From: Calliopsis andreniformis
Taxonomy: Eukaryota > Arthropoda > Insecta > Hymenoptera > Andrenidae
Direction of reading: 5' to 3'
Assembly (NCBI RefSeq): GCF_051401765.1
Contig: NW_027480449.1
Span: forward strand, 3,906,001 to 3,970,000
Length of the DNA stretch: 64,000 bases
Shown here piece after piece: positions 46,101 through 59,265 of the stretch; position 1 is the stretch's first letter, and every line of letters starts with the position of its first letter. The notes below the pieces were generated by a model. It saw only the letters and a list, made by a program, of their open reading frames with translations, did no database searches and was not told the DNA's origin. The position numbers and the translations under genes were made by a program.

Positions 46101-48679
46101 AGGGCTGAGGGTTGAGGATTGAGGTTTGAGGACTGAGGATTGAGGATTGAGGATTGAGAGTTGAGGATTGAGGGTTGAGGATTGAAGATTGAGGATTGGG
46201 TATTGAGGATTGAAGAATGAGCATTGACGATTGAGGATTGAGGATTGAAGATGAGGGCTGAGGGTTGAGGATTGAGGTTTGAGGACTGAGGATTGAGGAT
46301 TGAGGATTGAGAGTTGAGGATTGAGGGTTGGGGATTGAAGATTGAGGATTGGGTATTGAGGATTGAAGAATGAGCATTGACGATTGAGGGTTGAGGATTG
46401 AGGATTGAAGATTGAGGATTGAGGATTGAGGTTTGAGGATTGAAGATTGAGTATTGAGGGTTGAAGATTGAGGATTGAGGATTGAGGATTGAATATTGAG
46501 GATTGAGGATTGACGATTGAAGATTCAGGATTGGGGACTGAGAGTTGATGGTTGAGTGATGAGAATTGATGTTTGTGGATAGAGATATGAAGATTGCGGA
46601 TTGAGTATTGCGTATGGAAAACTCTGAACTGAGGATACTCTAGTGAGGATTGAGGATTGACAACTGATTGTTGAGGACTGAGGTCTGAAGATTGAGGATT
46701 CAGGATTGAGGATTCAGGACTGTGGTTTGAGGACTGTGGATTGAGGATTGAGGATTGGGGATTGAGGATTGAGGATCGAGGATTGAAGATTGAAGATTGG
46801 GTATTGAGGGTTGAACATTGAGTATTGAGGATTGAGGATTGAGGATTGAGGATTGAGGATTGAGGATTGCGGATTGAAGATTGAGGATTGAGAATTGAGG
46901 ATTAAATGTTGAGTATTGAGGATTGAAGATTGAGGATTGATGATTGAGGATTGAGGATTTCAGATTGAGGATTGGGTATTGAGGATTGAACATTGAGGAT
47001 TGAGGACGAGGACTGAGGGTTGAGTATTGATGTCTGAGGTCTGAGGATTGAGGATTGAGGATTGAGAATTGAGGATTGAGGATTGACGACTGAAGATTGA
47101 GGATTGGGTATTGAGGATTGAAGAATGAGGATTGAGGATTGAGGATTGAGGATTGAGGATTGAAGATTGAGGATTGAGGACTGAGGATTGAGGATTGACG
47201 ATTGAGGATTGAGGATTGAGGATTGAGGATTGAAGATTGAGTATTGAGGATTGAAGATTGAGGATTTTGGATTGAGGATTGAGGATTGAGTATTGAAGAT
47301 TGAGGATTGGGGATTGAGGACTGACGATTGAGGATTGAGTATTGAGGATTGAGGATTGAGGATTGAGGATTGAAGATGAGGGCTGAGGGTTGAGGATCGA
47401 GGTTTGAGGACTGAGGATTGAGGATTGAGGATTGAGAGTTGAGGATTGAGGGTTGAGGATTGAAGATTGAGGATTGGGTATTGAGGATTGAAGAATGAGC
47501 ATTGACGATTGAGGATTGAGGATTGAAGATGAGGGCTGAGGGTTGAGGATTGAGGTTTGAGGACTGAGGATTGAGGATTGAGGATTGAGAGTTGAGGATT
47601 GAGGGTTGGGGATTGAAGATTGAGGACTGGGTATTGAGGATTGAAGAATGAGCATTGACGATTGAGGGTTGAGGAATGAGGATTGAAGATTGAGGATTGA
47701 GGATTGAGGTTTGAGGATTGAAGATTCAGTATTGAGGATTGAAGATTGAGGATTGAGGATTGAGGATTGAGGATTGAGGATTGAGAATTGAGGATTGAGG
47801 ATTGAGTACTGAAGATTGAGTATTGATGACTGAGGATTGAGGATTGAGGATTGAGGACTGAGGATTGAGGATTGAGGATTGAAGGTTGAATATTGATGAT
47901 TGAAGATTGAGGATTGAGGATTGAGTGTTGTGGATTGAGGACGAGGACTGAGGGTTGAGTATTGATGTTTGAGGTCTGAGGATTGAGGATTGAGTATTGA
48001 GAATAGAGGCTTGAGGATGTAGGATTGAAGATTGAGGGTTTGTTGTTGAGGATTGAAGAATGAGGATTGAGGATTGAGGATTGAGGATTGAGGATTGAAG
48101 ATTGAGTATTGAGGATTGAAGATTGAGGATTGAGGATTGGCGATTGAGGATTGAGGATTGAGGATTGAGGATTGAGGATTGACAACTGATTGTTGAGGAC
48201 TGAGGGCTGAAGATTGAGGATTCAGGATTGAGGATTCAGAATTGAGGTTTGAGGACTGAGGATTGAGGATTGAGGATTGAAGATTGAATATTGATGATTG
48301 AAGATTGAGGATTGAGGATTGAGGATTGAGGATTGAGGATTGAGGATTGAGGATTGAAAATTGAGGACTGGGGACTGAGTGTTGAGGGTTGAGTGATGAG
48401 AATTGGTGTTTGTGGATAGAGATTTAAAGATTGCAGATTGAGTATTGAGTATTGAAAACTCTGAACTGAGGATATTCTAGTGAGGATTGAGGATTGACAA
48501 CTGATTGTTGAGGACTGATGTCTGAAGATTGAGGATTCAGGATTGAGGATTCAGGACTGTGGTTTGAGGACTGTGGATTGAGGATTGAGGATTGGGGATT
48601 GAGGATTGAGGATCGAGGATTGAAGATTGAATATTGGGTATTGAGGGTTGAACATTGAGGATTGAGGATTGAGGATTGA

Positions 48680-51600
48680 GGATTGAGGATTGAGTATTGG
48701 GGATTGAGGCTTGAAGATTGAGTATTGAGGATTCAGGATTAATGATTGAGTATTGAGGATTGAAGATTGAGAATTGAGGATTGAGGATTGAACATTGAGG
48801 ACTGAGTGTTGAGGGTTGAGTGATGAGAATTGATGTTCGTTGATAGAGATTTGAAGATTGCAGATTGGGTGTTGAGTACTGAAAACTGTGAATTGAGGAT
48901 ATTCTATTGGGGATTGAGGATTGACAACTGATGGTTGAGGACTGAGGGCTGAAGATTGAGGATTCAGGATTGAGGATTCAGAATTGTGGTTTGAGGACTG
49001 AGGATTGAAGATTGAAGATTGAGTATTGGGGGTTGAGGATTGAGGATTGAGGATTGAGGATTGAGGATGAGGGCTGAGGGTTGAAGATTGAGGTTTGAGG
49101 ACTCAGGACTGAGGATTGAGGATTGAGAATTGAGGATCGAGGATTGAGGATTGAAGATTGAGGATGGTGTATTGAGGATTGAAGAATGAGGATGGAGAAT
49201 GGGCGATTGAGGATTGAGGATTGAAGATTGAGTATTCAGGATTGGAAATTGACGATTGAGGATTGAGTATTGAGGATCGAGGATTGAGGATTGAGGATTG
49301 AAGATTGAGTATTGAGAATTGAAGATTGAGGATTGAGGATTGAGGATTGAGGATTGAGGATTGAGGATTGAGAATTGAAGATTGAGGATTGGGGACTGAG
49401 TGTTGAGGGTTGAGTGATGAGGATTGATGTTTGTGGATAGAGATTTGAAGATTGCAGATTGAGTATTGAGTATTGAAACCTGTGAATTCAGGATATTCTA
49501 TTGAGGATTGAGGATTGACAACTGATTGTTGAGGACTGAGGGCTGAAGATTGAGGATTCAGGATTGAGGATTCAGAATTGAGGTTTGAGGACTGAGGATT
49601 GAGGATTGATGATTGAGGATTGAGGATTGAGGATTGAGGGTTGAAGATTCAGTATTGAGGATTGAAGATTGAGGATTGAGGTTTGAGGATTGAGGATTGA
49701 GGATTGAGGATTCAGGATTGAGGATTCAAGATTGAGGATTCACGATTGTGGTTCGAGGACAGAGGATTGAGGCTTGAGGATTGAGGACTGAGGATTGAGG
49801 ATTGAGGATTGAGGATTGAGGATTGAAAATTGAGGACTGGGGACTGAGTGTTGAGGGTTGAGTGATGAGAATTGGTGTTTGTGGATAGAGATTTAAAGAT
49901 TGCAGATTGAGTATTGAGTATTGAAAACTGTGAATTGATGATATTCTATTGAGGATTGAGAATTGACAACTGATTGTTGAGGACTGAGGTCTGAAGATTG
50001 AGGATTCAGGATTGAGGATCCAGGATTGAGGATTGAGGACTGAGGATTGAGGATAGAGGATTGAGGATTGAGGATTGAGGATTGAGCATTGAGGATTGAG
50101 GATTGAAGATTGAGGATTGGGTATTGCGGATTGAACATTGAGGATTGAGGATTGAGGATTGAGGACTGCAGATTGAATATTGATGATTGAAGATTGATGA
50201 TTGAGGATTGAGGGTTGTGGATTGAGGACGAGGTCTGAGGGTTGAGTATTGATGTCTGAGGTCTGAGGATTGAGGATTGAGGATTGAGAATTGAGGATTG
50301 AGGATTGAGGATTGAGGATTCAGGATTGAGGATTCAGGATTGTGGTTCGAGGACAGAGGATTGAGGCTTGAGGATTGAGGATTGAGGATTGAGGATTGAG
50401 GATTGAGGATTTCAGATTGAGGATTGGGTATTGAGGATTGAACATTGAGGATTGAGGACGAGGACTGAGGTTTGAGTATTGATGTCTGAGGTCTGAGGAT
50501 TGAGGATTGAGGATTGAGGATTGAGAATTGAGGATTGAGGATTGACGACTGAAGATTGAGGATTGGGTATTGAGGATTGAAGAATGAGGATTGAGGATTG
50601 AGGATTGAGGATTGAGGATTGAAGGTTGAGTATTGAGGATTGAAGATTGTGGATTGAGGACTGAGGATTGAGGATTGAGGATTGAGGATTGAGGATTGAG
50701 GATTGAGGATTGAAGATTGAGTATTGAGGATTGAAGATTGAGAATTTTGGATTGAGGTTTGAGGATTGAGTATTGAAGATTGAGGATTGGGGATTGAGGA
50801 CTGACGTTTGAGGAATGAGAATTGAGGATTGAGGATTGAGGATTGAGGATTGAAGATGAGGGCTGAGGGTTGAGGATTGAGGTTTGAGGACTGAGGATTG
50901 AGGATTGAGGATTGAGAGTTGAGGATTGTGGGTTGAGGATTGAAGATTGAGGATTGGGTATTGAGGATTGAAGAATGAGCATTGACGATTGAGGATTGAG
51001 GATTGAAGATGAGGGCTGAGGGTTGAGGATTGAGGTTTGAGGACTGAGGATTGAGGATTGAGGATTGAGAGTTGAGCATTGAGGGTTGGGGATTGAAGAT
51101 TGAGGACTGGGTATTGAGGATTGAAGAATGAGCATTGACGATTGAGGGTTGAGGATTGAGGATTGAAGATTGAGGATTGAGGATTGAGGTTTGAGGATTG
51201 AAGATTCAGTATTGAGGATTGAAGATTGAGGATTGAGGATTGAGGATTGAGGATTGAGGATTGAGAATTGAGGATTGAGGATTGAGTACTGAAGATTGAG
51301 TATTGATGACTGAGGATTGAGGATTGAGGATTGAGGACTGAGGATTGAGGATTGAGGATTGAAGGTTGAATGTTGATGATTGAAGATTGAGGATTGAGGA
51401 TTGAGTGTTGTGGATTGAGGACGAGGACTGAGGGTTGAGTATTAATGTTTGAGGTCTGAGGATTGAGGATTGAGGATTGAGAATAGAGGATTGAGGATGG
51501 AGGATTGAAGATTGAGGGTTTGCTGTTGAGGATTGAAGAATGAGGATTGAGGATTGAGGATTGAGGATTGAGGATTGAAGATTGAGTATTGAGGATTGAA

Positions 51601-52780
51601 GATTGAGGATTGAGGATTGGGGATTGAGGATTGAGGATTGAGGATTGAGGATTGAGGATTGACAACTGATTGTTGAGGACTGAGGGCTGAAGATTGAGGA
51701 TTCAGGATTGAGGATTCAGAATTGAGGTTTGAGGACTGAGGATTGAGGATTGTGGATTGAAGATTGAATATTGATGATTGAAGATTGAGGATTGAGGATT
51801 GAGGATTGAGGATTGAGGATTGAGGATTGAGGATTGAGGATTGAAAATTGAGGACTGGGGACTGAGTGTTGAGGGTTGCGTGATGAGAATTGGTGTTTGT
51901 GGATAGAGATTTAAAGATTGCAGATTGAGTATTGAGTATTGAAAACTGTGAATTGATGATATTCTATTGAGGATTGAGAATTGACAACTGATTGTTGAGG
52001 ACTGAGGTCTGAAGATTGAGGATTCAGGATTGAGGATCCAGGATTGAGGATTGAGGACTGAGGATTGAGGATAGAGGATTGAGGATTGAGGATTGAGGAT
52101 TGAGCATTGAGGATTGAGGATTGAATATTGAGGATTGGGTATTGCGGATTGAACATTGAAGATTGAAGATTGATTATTGGGGGTTGAGGATTGAGCATAG
52201 AAGATTGAGGATTGATGATTGAGGATTGAGGGTTGTGGATTGAGGACGAGGACTGAGGGTTGAGTATTGATGTCTGAGGTCTGAGGATTGAGGATTGAGG
52301 ATTGAGAATTGAGGATTGAGGATTGAGGATTGAGGATTCAGGATTGAGGATTCAGGATTGTGGTTCGAGGACAGAGTATTGAGGCTTGAGGATTGAGGGT
52401 TGAGGATTGAGGATTGAGGATTGAGTGTTGTGGATTGAGGACGAGGACTGAGGGTTGAGTATTAATGTTTGAGGTCTGAGGATTGAGGATTGAGGATTGA
52501 GAATAGAGGATTGAGGATGGAGGATTGAGGATGGAGGATTGAGGATTGAGGATAGAGGATTGACGGTTGAAGATTGAGGATTGGGGACTGAGCGTTGATG
52601 GTTGAGTGATGAGAATTGATGTTTGTGGATAGAGATATGAAGATTGCAGATTGAGTATTGCGTATGGAAAACTCTGAACTGAGGATATTCTAGTGAGGAT
52701 TGAGGATTGACAACTGATTGTTGAGGACTGAGGTCTGAAGATTGAGGATTCAGGATTGAGGATTCAGGACTGTGGTTTGA
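48680..52780. repeat. 4,101-bp nested duplication, first copy
   Basis: Anchors 48900, 49494, 49942, 51960 and 52686 recur at +4,101 bp. The length equals 587 units minus 8, matching eight hexamers (near 49069, 50227, 50458, 50856, 51009, 51420, 52246 and 52439). The right junction, near 52,780, links the end of an X core (GTGGTTTGAGG) to the heptamer run before GTATTGGGGATTGAGGC, which sits at 48,694 in the first copy. Confidence 0.92.
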
Positions 52781-55700
52781 GGATTGAGGATTGAGTATTG
52801 GGGATTGAGGCTTGAAGATTGAGTATTGAGGATTCAGGATTAATGATTGAGTATTGAGGATTGAAGATTGAGAATTGAGGATTGAGGATTGAACATTGAG
52901 GACTGAGTGTTGAGGGTTGAGTGATGAGAATTGATGTTCGTTGATAGAGATTTGAAGATTGCAGATTGGGTGTTGAGTACTGAAAACTGTGAATTGAGGA
53001 TATTCTATTGGGGATTGAGGATTGACAACTGATGGTTGAGGACTGAGGGCTGAAGATTGAGGATTCAGGATTGAGGATTCAGAATTGTGGTTTGAGGACT
53101 GAGGATTGAAGATTGAAGATTGAGTATTGGGGGTTGAGGATTGAGGATTGAGGATTGAGGATTGAGGATGAGGGCTGAGGGTTGAAGATTGAGGTTTGAG
53201 GACTCAGGACTGAGGATTGAGGATTGAGAATTGAGGATCGAGGATTGAGGATTGAAGATTGAGGATGGTGTATTGAGGATTGAAGAATGAGGATGGAGAA
53301 TGGGCGATTGAGGATTGAGGATTGAAGATTGAGTATTCAGGATTGGAAATTGACGATTGAGGATTGAGTATTGAGGATCGAGGATTGAGGATTGAGGATT
53401 GAAGATTGAGTATTGAGAATTGAAGATTGAGGATTGAGGATTGAGGATTGAGGATTGAGGATTGAGGATTGAGAATTGAAGATTGAGGATTGGGGACTGA
53501 GTGTTGAGGGTTGAGTGATGAGGATTGATGTTTGTGGATAGAGATTTGAAGATTGCAGATTGAGTATTGAGTATTGAAACCTGTGAATTCAGGATATTCT
53601 ATTGAGGATTGAGGATTGACAACTGATTGTTGAGGACTGAGGGCTGAAGATTGAGGATTCAGGATTGAGGATTCAGAATTGAGGTTTGAGGACTGAGGAT
53701 TGAGGATTGATGATTGAGGATTGAGGATTGAGGATTGAGGGTTGAAGATTCAGTATTGAGGATTGAAGATTGAGGATTGAGGTTTGAGGATTGAGGATTG
53801 AGGATTGAGGATTCAGGATTGAGGATTCAAGATTGAGGATTCACGATTGTGGTTCGAGGACAGAGGATTGAGGCTTGAGGATTGAGGACTGAGGATTGAG
53901 GATTGAGGATTGAGGATTGAGGATTGAAAATTGAGGACTGGGGACTGAGTGTTGAGGGTTGAGTGATGAGAATTGGTGTTTGTGGATAGAGATTTAAAGA
54001 TTGCAGATTGAGTATTGAGTATTGAAAACTGTGAATTGATGATATTCTATTGAGGATTGAGAATTGACAACTGATTGTTGAGGACTGAGGTCTGAAGATT
54101 GAGGATTCAGGATTGAGGATCCAGGATTGAGGATTGAGGACTGAGGATTGAGGATAGAGGATTGAGGATTGAGGATTGAGGATTGAGCATTGAGGATTGA
54201 GGATTGAAGATTGAGGATTGGGTATTGCGGATTGAACATTGAGGATTGAGGATTGAGGATTGAGGACTGCAGATTGAATATTGATGATTGAAGATTGATG
54301 ATTGAGGATTGAGGGTTGTGGATTGAGGACGAGGTCTGAGGGTTGAGTATTGATGTCTGAGGTCTGAGGATTGAGGATTGAGGATTGAGAATTGAGGATT
54401 GAGGATTGAGGATTGAGGATTCAGGATTGAGGATTCAGGATTGTGGTTCGAGGACAGAGGATTGAGGCTTGAGGATTGAGGATTGAGGATTGAGGATTGA
54501 GGATTGAGGATTTCAGATTGAGGATTGGGTATTGAGGATTGAACATTGAGGATTGAGGACGAGGACTGAGGTTTGAGTATTGATGTCTGAGGTCTGAGGA
54601 TTGAGGATTGAGGATTGAGGATTGAGAATTGAGGATTGAGGATTGACGACTGAAGATTGAGGATTGGGTATTGAGGATTGAAGAATGAGGATTGAGGATT
54701 GAGGATTGAGGATTGAGGATTGAAGGTTGAGTATTGAGGATTGAAGATTGTGGATTGAGGACTGAGGATTGAGGATTGAGGATTGAGGATTGAGGATTGA
54801 GGATTGAGGATTGAAGATTGAGTATTGAGGATTGAAGATTGAGAATTTTGGATTGAGGTTTGAGGATTGAGTATTGAAGATTGAGGATTGGGGATTGAGG
54901 ACTGACGTTTGAGGAATGAGAATTGAGGATTGAGGATTGAGGATTGAGGATTGAAGATGAGGGCTGAGGGTTGAGGATTGAGGTTTGAGGACTGAGGATT
55001 GAGGATTGAGGATTGAGAGTTGAGGATTGTGGGTTGAGGATTGAAGATTGAGGATTGGGTATTGAGGATTGAAGAATGAGCATTGACGATTGAGGATTGA
55101 GGATTGAAGATGAGGGCTGAGGGTTGAGGATTGAGGTTTGAGGACTGAGGATTGAGGATTGAGGATTGAGAGTTGAGCATTGAGGGTTGGGGATTGAAGA
55201 TTGAGGACTGGGTATTGAGGATTGAAGAATGAGCATTGACGATTGAGGGTTGAGGATTGAGGATTGAAGATTGAGGATTGAGGATTGAGGTTTGAGGATT
55301 GAAGATTCAGTATTGAGGATTGAAGATTGAGGATTGAGGATTGAGGATTGAGGATTGAGGATTGAGAATTGAGGATTGAGGATTGAGTACTGAAGATTGA
55401 GTATTGATGACTGAGGATTGAGGATTGAGGATTGAGGACTGAGGATTGAGGATTGAGGATTGAAGGTTGAATGTTGATGATTGAAGATTGAGGATTGAGG
55501 ATTGAGTGTTGTGGATTGAGGACGAGGACTGAGGGTTGAGTATTAATGTTTGAGGTCTGAGGATTGAGGATTGAGGATTGAGAATAGAGGATTGAGGATG
55601 GAGGATTGAAGATTGAGGGTTTGCTGTTGAGGATTGAAGAATGAGGATTGAGGATTGAGGATTGAGGATTGAGGATTGAAGATTGAGTATTGAGGATTGA

Positions 55701-56881
55701 AGATTGAGGATTGAGGATTGGGGATTGAGGATTGAGGATTGAGGATTGAGGATTGAGGATTGACAACTGATTGTTGAGGACTGAGGGCTGAAGATTGAGG
55801 ATTCAGGATTGAGGATTCAGAATTGAGGTTTGAGGACTGAGGATTGAGGATTGTGGATTGAAGATTGAATATTGATGATTGAAGATTGAGGATTGAGGAT
55901 TGAGGATTGAGGATTGAGGATTGAGGATTGAGGATTGAGGATTGAAAATTGAGGACTGGGGACTGAGTGTTGAGGGTTGCGTGATGAGAATTGGTGTTTG
56001 TGGATAGAGATTTAAAGATTGCAGATTGAGTATTGAGTATTGAAAACTGTGAATTGATGATATTCTATTGAGGATTGAGAATTGACAACTGATTGTTGAG
56101 GACTGAGGTCTGAAGATTGAGGATTCAGGATTGAGGATCCAGGATTGAGGATTGAGGACTGAGGATTGAGGATAGAGGATTGAGGATTGAGGATTGAGGA
56201 TTGAGCATTGAGGATTGAGGATTGAATATTGAGGATTGGGTATTGCGGATTGAACATTGAAGATTGAAGATTGATTATTGGGGGTTGAGGATTGAGCATA
56301 GAAGATTGAGGATTGATGATTGAGGATTGAGGGTTGTGGATTGAGGACGAGGACTGAGGGTTGAGTATTGATGTCTGAGGTCTGAGGATTGAGGATTGAG
56401 GATTGAGAATTGAGGATTGAGGATTGAGGATTGAGGATTCAGGATTGAGGATTCAGGATTGTGGTTCGAGGACAGAGTATTGAGGCTTGAGGATTGAGGG
56501 TTGAGGATTGAGGATTGAGGATTGAGTGTTGTGGATTGAGGACGAGGACTGAGGGTTGAGTATTAATGTTTGAGGTCTGAGGATTGAGGATTGAGGATTG
56601 AGAATAGAGGATTGAGGATGGAGGATTGAGGATGGAGGATTGAGGATTGAGGATAGAGGATTGACGGTTGAAGATTGAGGATTGGGGACTGAGCGTTGAT
56701 GGTTGAGTGATGAGAATTGATGTTTGTGGATAGAGATATGAAGATTGCAGATTGAGTATTGCGTATGGAAAACTCTGAACTGAGGATATTCTAGTGAGGA
56801 TTGAGGATTGACAACTGATTGTTGAGGACTGAGGTCTGAAGATTGAGGATTCAGGATTGAGGATTCAGGACTGTGGTTTGA
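52781..56881. repeat. 4,101-bp nested duplication, second copy
   Basis: Anchors 53001, 53595, 54043, 56061 and 56787. It shares with the first nested copy several changes that copy 1 of the 9,431-bp repeat lacks, such as GATTGAGGTTTGAGG near 54,849 and GGAATGAGAATTG near 54,913. I saw no difference between the two nested copies in the stretches compared. Confidence 0.92.
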
Positions 56882-59265
56882 GGACTGTGGATTGAGGATT
56901 GAGGATTGGGGATTGAGGATTGAGGATCGAGGATTGAAGATTGAATATTGGGTATTGAGGGTTGAACATTGAGGATTGAGGATTGAGGATTGAGGATTGA
57001 AGGTTGAATATTGATGATTGAAGGTTGAGGATTGAGGATTGAGGGTTGTGGATTCAGGACGAGGACTGAGGGCTGAGTATTGATGTTTGAGGCCTGAGGA
57101 TTGAGGATAGAGGATTGAGAATTGAGGATTGAGGATTGAGGATTGAAGATTGAGGATTGGGTATTGAGGATTGAATAATGAGAACTGAGGATTGAGGATT
57201 GAGGATTGAGGATTGAAGATTGAGTATTGAGGATTGAAGATTGAGGACTGAGGATTGAGGATTGAGGATTGAGGATTGAGAATTGAGGATTGAGGATTGC
57301 GGACTGAAGATTGAGGATTGAGGATTGAGGATTAAATGTTGAGTATTGAGGATTGAAGATTGAGGATTGATGTTTGCGGATTGAGGATTGAGGATTGAGG
57401 ATTGAGGATTGAGTATTGAAGATTGAGGATTGATGATTGAGGATTGAGGATTGAGGATTGAGGATTGAGTATTGGGGATTGAGGCTTGAAGATTGAGTAT
57501 TGAGGATTGAGGATTAATGATTGAGTATTGAGGATTGAAGATTGAGAATTGATGATTGAGGATTGAGGATTGAGAATTGAAGATTGAGGATTGGGGACTG
57601 AGTGTTGAGGGTTGAGTGATGAGGATTGATGTTTGTGGATAGAGATTTGAAGATTGCAGATTGAGTATTGAGCATTGAAACCTGTGAATTCAGGATATTC
57701 TATTGAGGATTGAGGATTGACAACTGATTGTTGAGGACTGAGGGCTGAAGATTGAGGATTCAGGATTGAGGATTCAGAATTGAGGTTTGAGGACTGAGGA
57801 TTGAGGATTGATGATTGAGGATTGCGGATTGAGGATTGAGGGTTGAAGATTCAGTATTGAGGATTGAAGATTGAGGATTGAGGTTTGAGGATTGAGGATT
57901 GAGGATTGAGGATTCAGGATTGAGGATTCAAGATTGAGGATTGACGATTGTGGTTCGAGGACAGAGGATTGAGGCTTGAGGATTGAGGACTGAGGATTGA
58001 GGATTGAGGATTGAGGATTGAGGATTGAACATTGAGGATTGAGGATTCAGGATTGAGGATTGAGTACTGGGGATTGCGGACTGAACATTGAGGATTGAGG
58101 ATTGAGGATTGAGGACTCAAGATTGAATATTGATGATTGAAGATTGATGATTGAGGATTGAGAGTTGTGGATTGAGGACGAGGACTGAGGGCTGAGTATT
58201 GATGTCTGAGGTCTGAGGATTGAGGATTGAGGATTGAGAATTGAGGATTGAGGATTGAGGATTGGGGATTGAGGATTGAGGATCGAGGATTGAAGATTGA
58301 AGATTAGGTATTGAGGATTGAACATTGAGTATTGAGGATTGAGGTTTGAGGATTGAGGATTGAGGATTGAATATTGAATATTGATGATTGAAGGTTGAGG
58401 ATTGAGGATTGAGGGTTATGGATTCAGGACGAGGACTGAGGGTTGAGTATTGATGTTTGAGGTCTGAGGATTGAGGATAGAGGATTGAGAATTGAGGATT
58501 GAGGATTGAGGATTGAAGATTGAGGATTGGGTATTGAGGATTGAAGAATGTGGACTGTGGATTGAGGATTGAGGATTGAGGATTGAAGATTGAGTATTGA
58601 GGATTGAAGATTGAGGATTGAGGATTGAGGATTGAGGATTGAGGATTGAGGATTGAGGATTGATGATTGAGTATTGAGGATTGAAGATTGAGTATTGAGG
58701 ATTGAAGATTGAGGATTCAGGATTGACGATTGAGGATTGAGGATTGAGGATTGAGGATTGAGGATTGATGTTTGAGGTCTGAGGATTGAGGATAGAGGAT
58801 TGAGAATTGAGGATTGAGGATTGAGGATTGAGGATTCAGGATTGAGGATTCAGGATTGAGGATTCAGGATTGTGGTTCGAGGACAGAGGATTGAGGCTTG
58901 AGGATTGAGGATTGAGGATTGAGGATTGAGGATTGAGGATTGAGGATTTAAGATTGAGGATTGGGTATTGAGGATTGAACAATGAGGATTGAGGATTGAG
59001 GATTGAGGATTGAGGTCTGAAGATTGAATATTGATGATTGAAGATTGAGGATTGGGGATTGAGGGATGTGGATTGGGGACCAGGACTGAGGGTTGAATAT
59101 TGACGTTTGAGGTCTGAGGATTGAGGATTGAGGATTGAGGATTGAGGATTGAGGATTGAGGACTGAGGATTGAAGATTGAGGATTGAGGGTTGAGGATTA
59201 AAGGTTGAGCATTGAGGATTGAAGATTGAGGATTGATGATTGAGGATTGGGGATTGAGGATTGAG
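56882..59265 (+). repeat. Distal part of the enlarged 9.4-kb copy
   Basis: It corresponds to 43.35-45.73 kb at +13,532 bp and carries the R core anchored at 57696. The unusual hexamer CCAGGA (from GGGGACCAGGACTG) lies near 59,088, as at about 45,547. GGTTATGG and ATTAGGTATTG units are shared by the pair. A visible difference is ACTCAGG near 44,263 against ACTGAGG near 57,795. No gene is seen. Confidence 0.87.

Larger units (their letters stand above)
36930..46360. repeat. 9,431-bp tandem repeat, copy 1
   Basis: Anchors 37205, 39042, 39469, 40063, 40511, 42529 and 43255 all recur at +9,431 bp, and 44164 recurs at +13,532 because of a later insertion. The length equals 1,350 units minus 19; I count 19 hexamers. 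It contains X, S, R and Q cores, a W module near 39.54 kb and two diverged 1.4-kb sub-repeats (37.53-38.95 and 40.98-42.43 kb). Boundaries are soft because flanking heptamer runs also match. Confidence 0.9.
46361..59265. repeat. 9,431-bp tandem repeat, copy 2, enlarged to about 12.9 kb
   Basis: It follows copy 1 at +9,431 bp up to about 52,780 and at +13,532 bp after about 56,880; the difference is a 4,101-bp internal tandem duplication. The match to copy 1 ends near 59,265 (copy 1 position about 45,733), so the last roughly 0.6 kb of the unit is absent. Differences from copy 1 are scattered single bases. For example, the X anchor at 46636 is TACTCTA here and TATTCTA at 37205. Confidence 0.9.
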
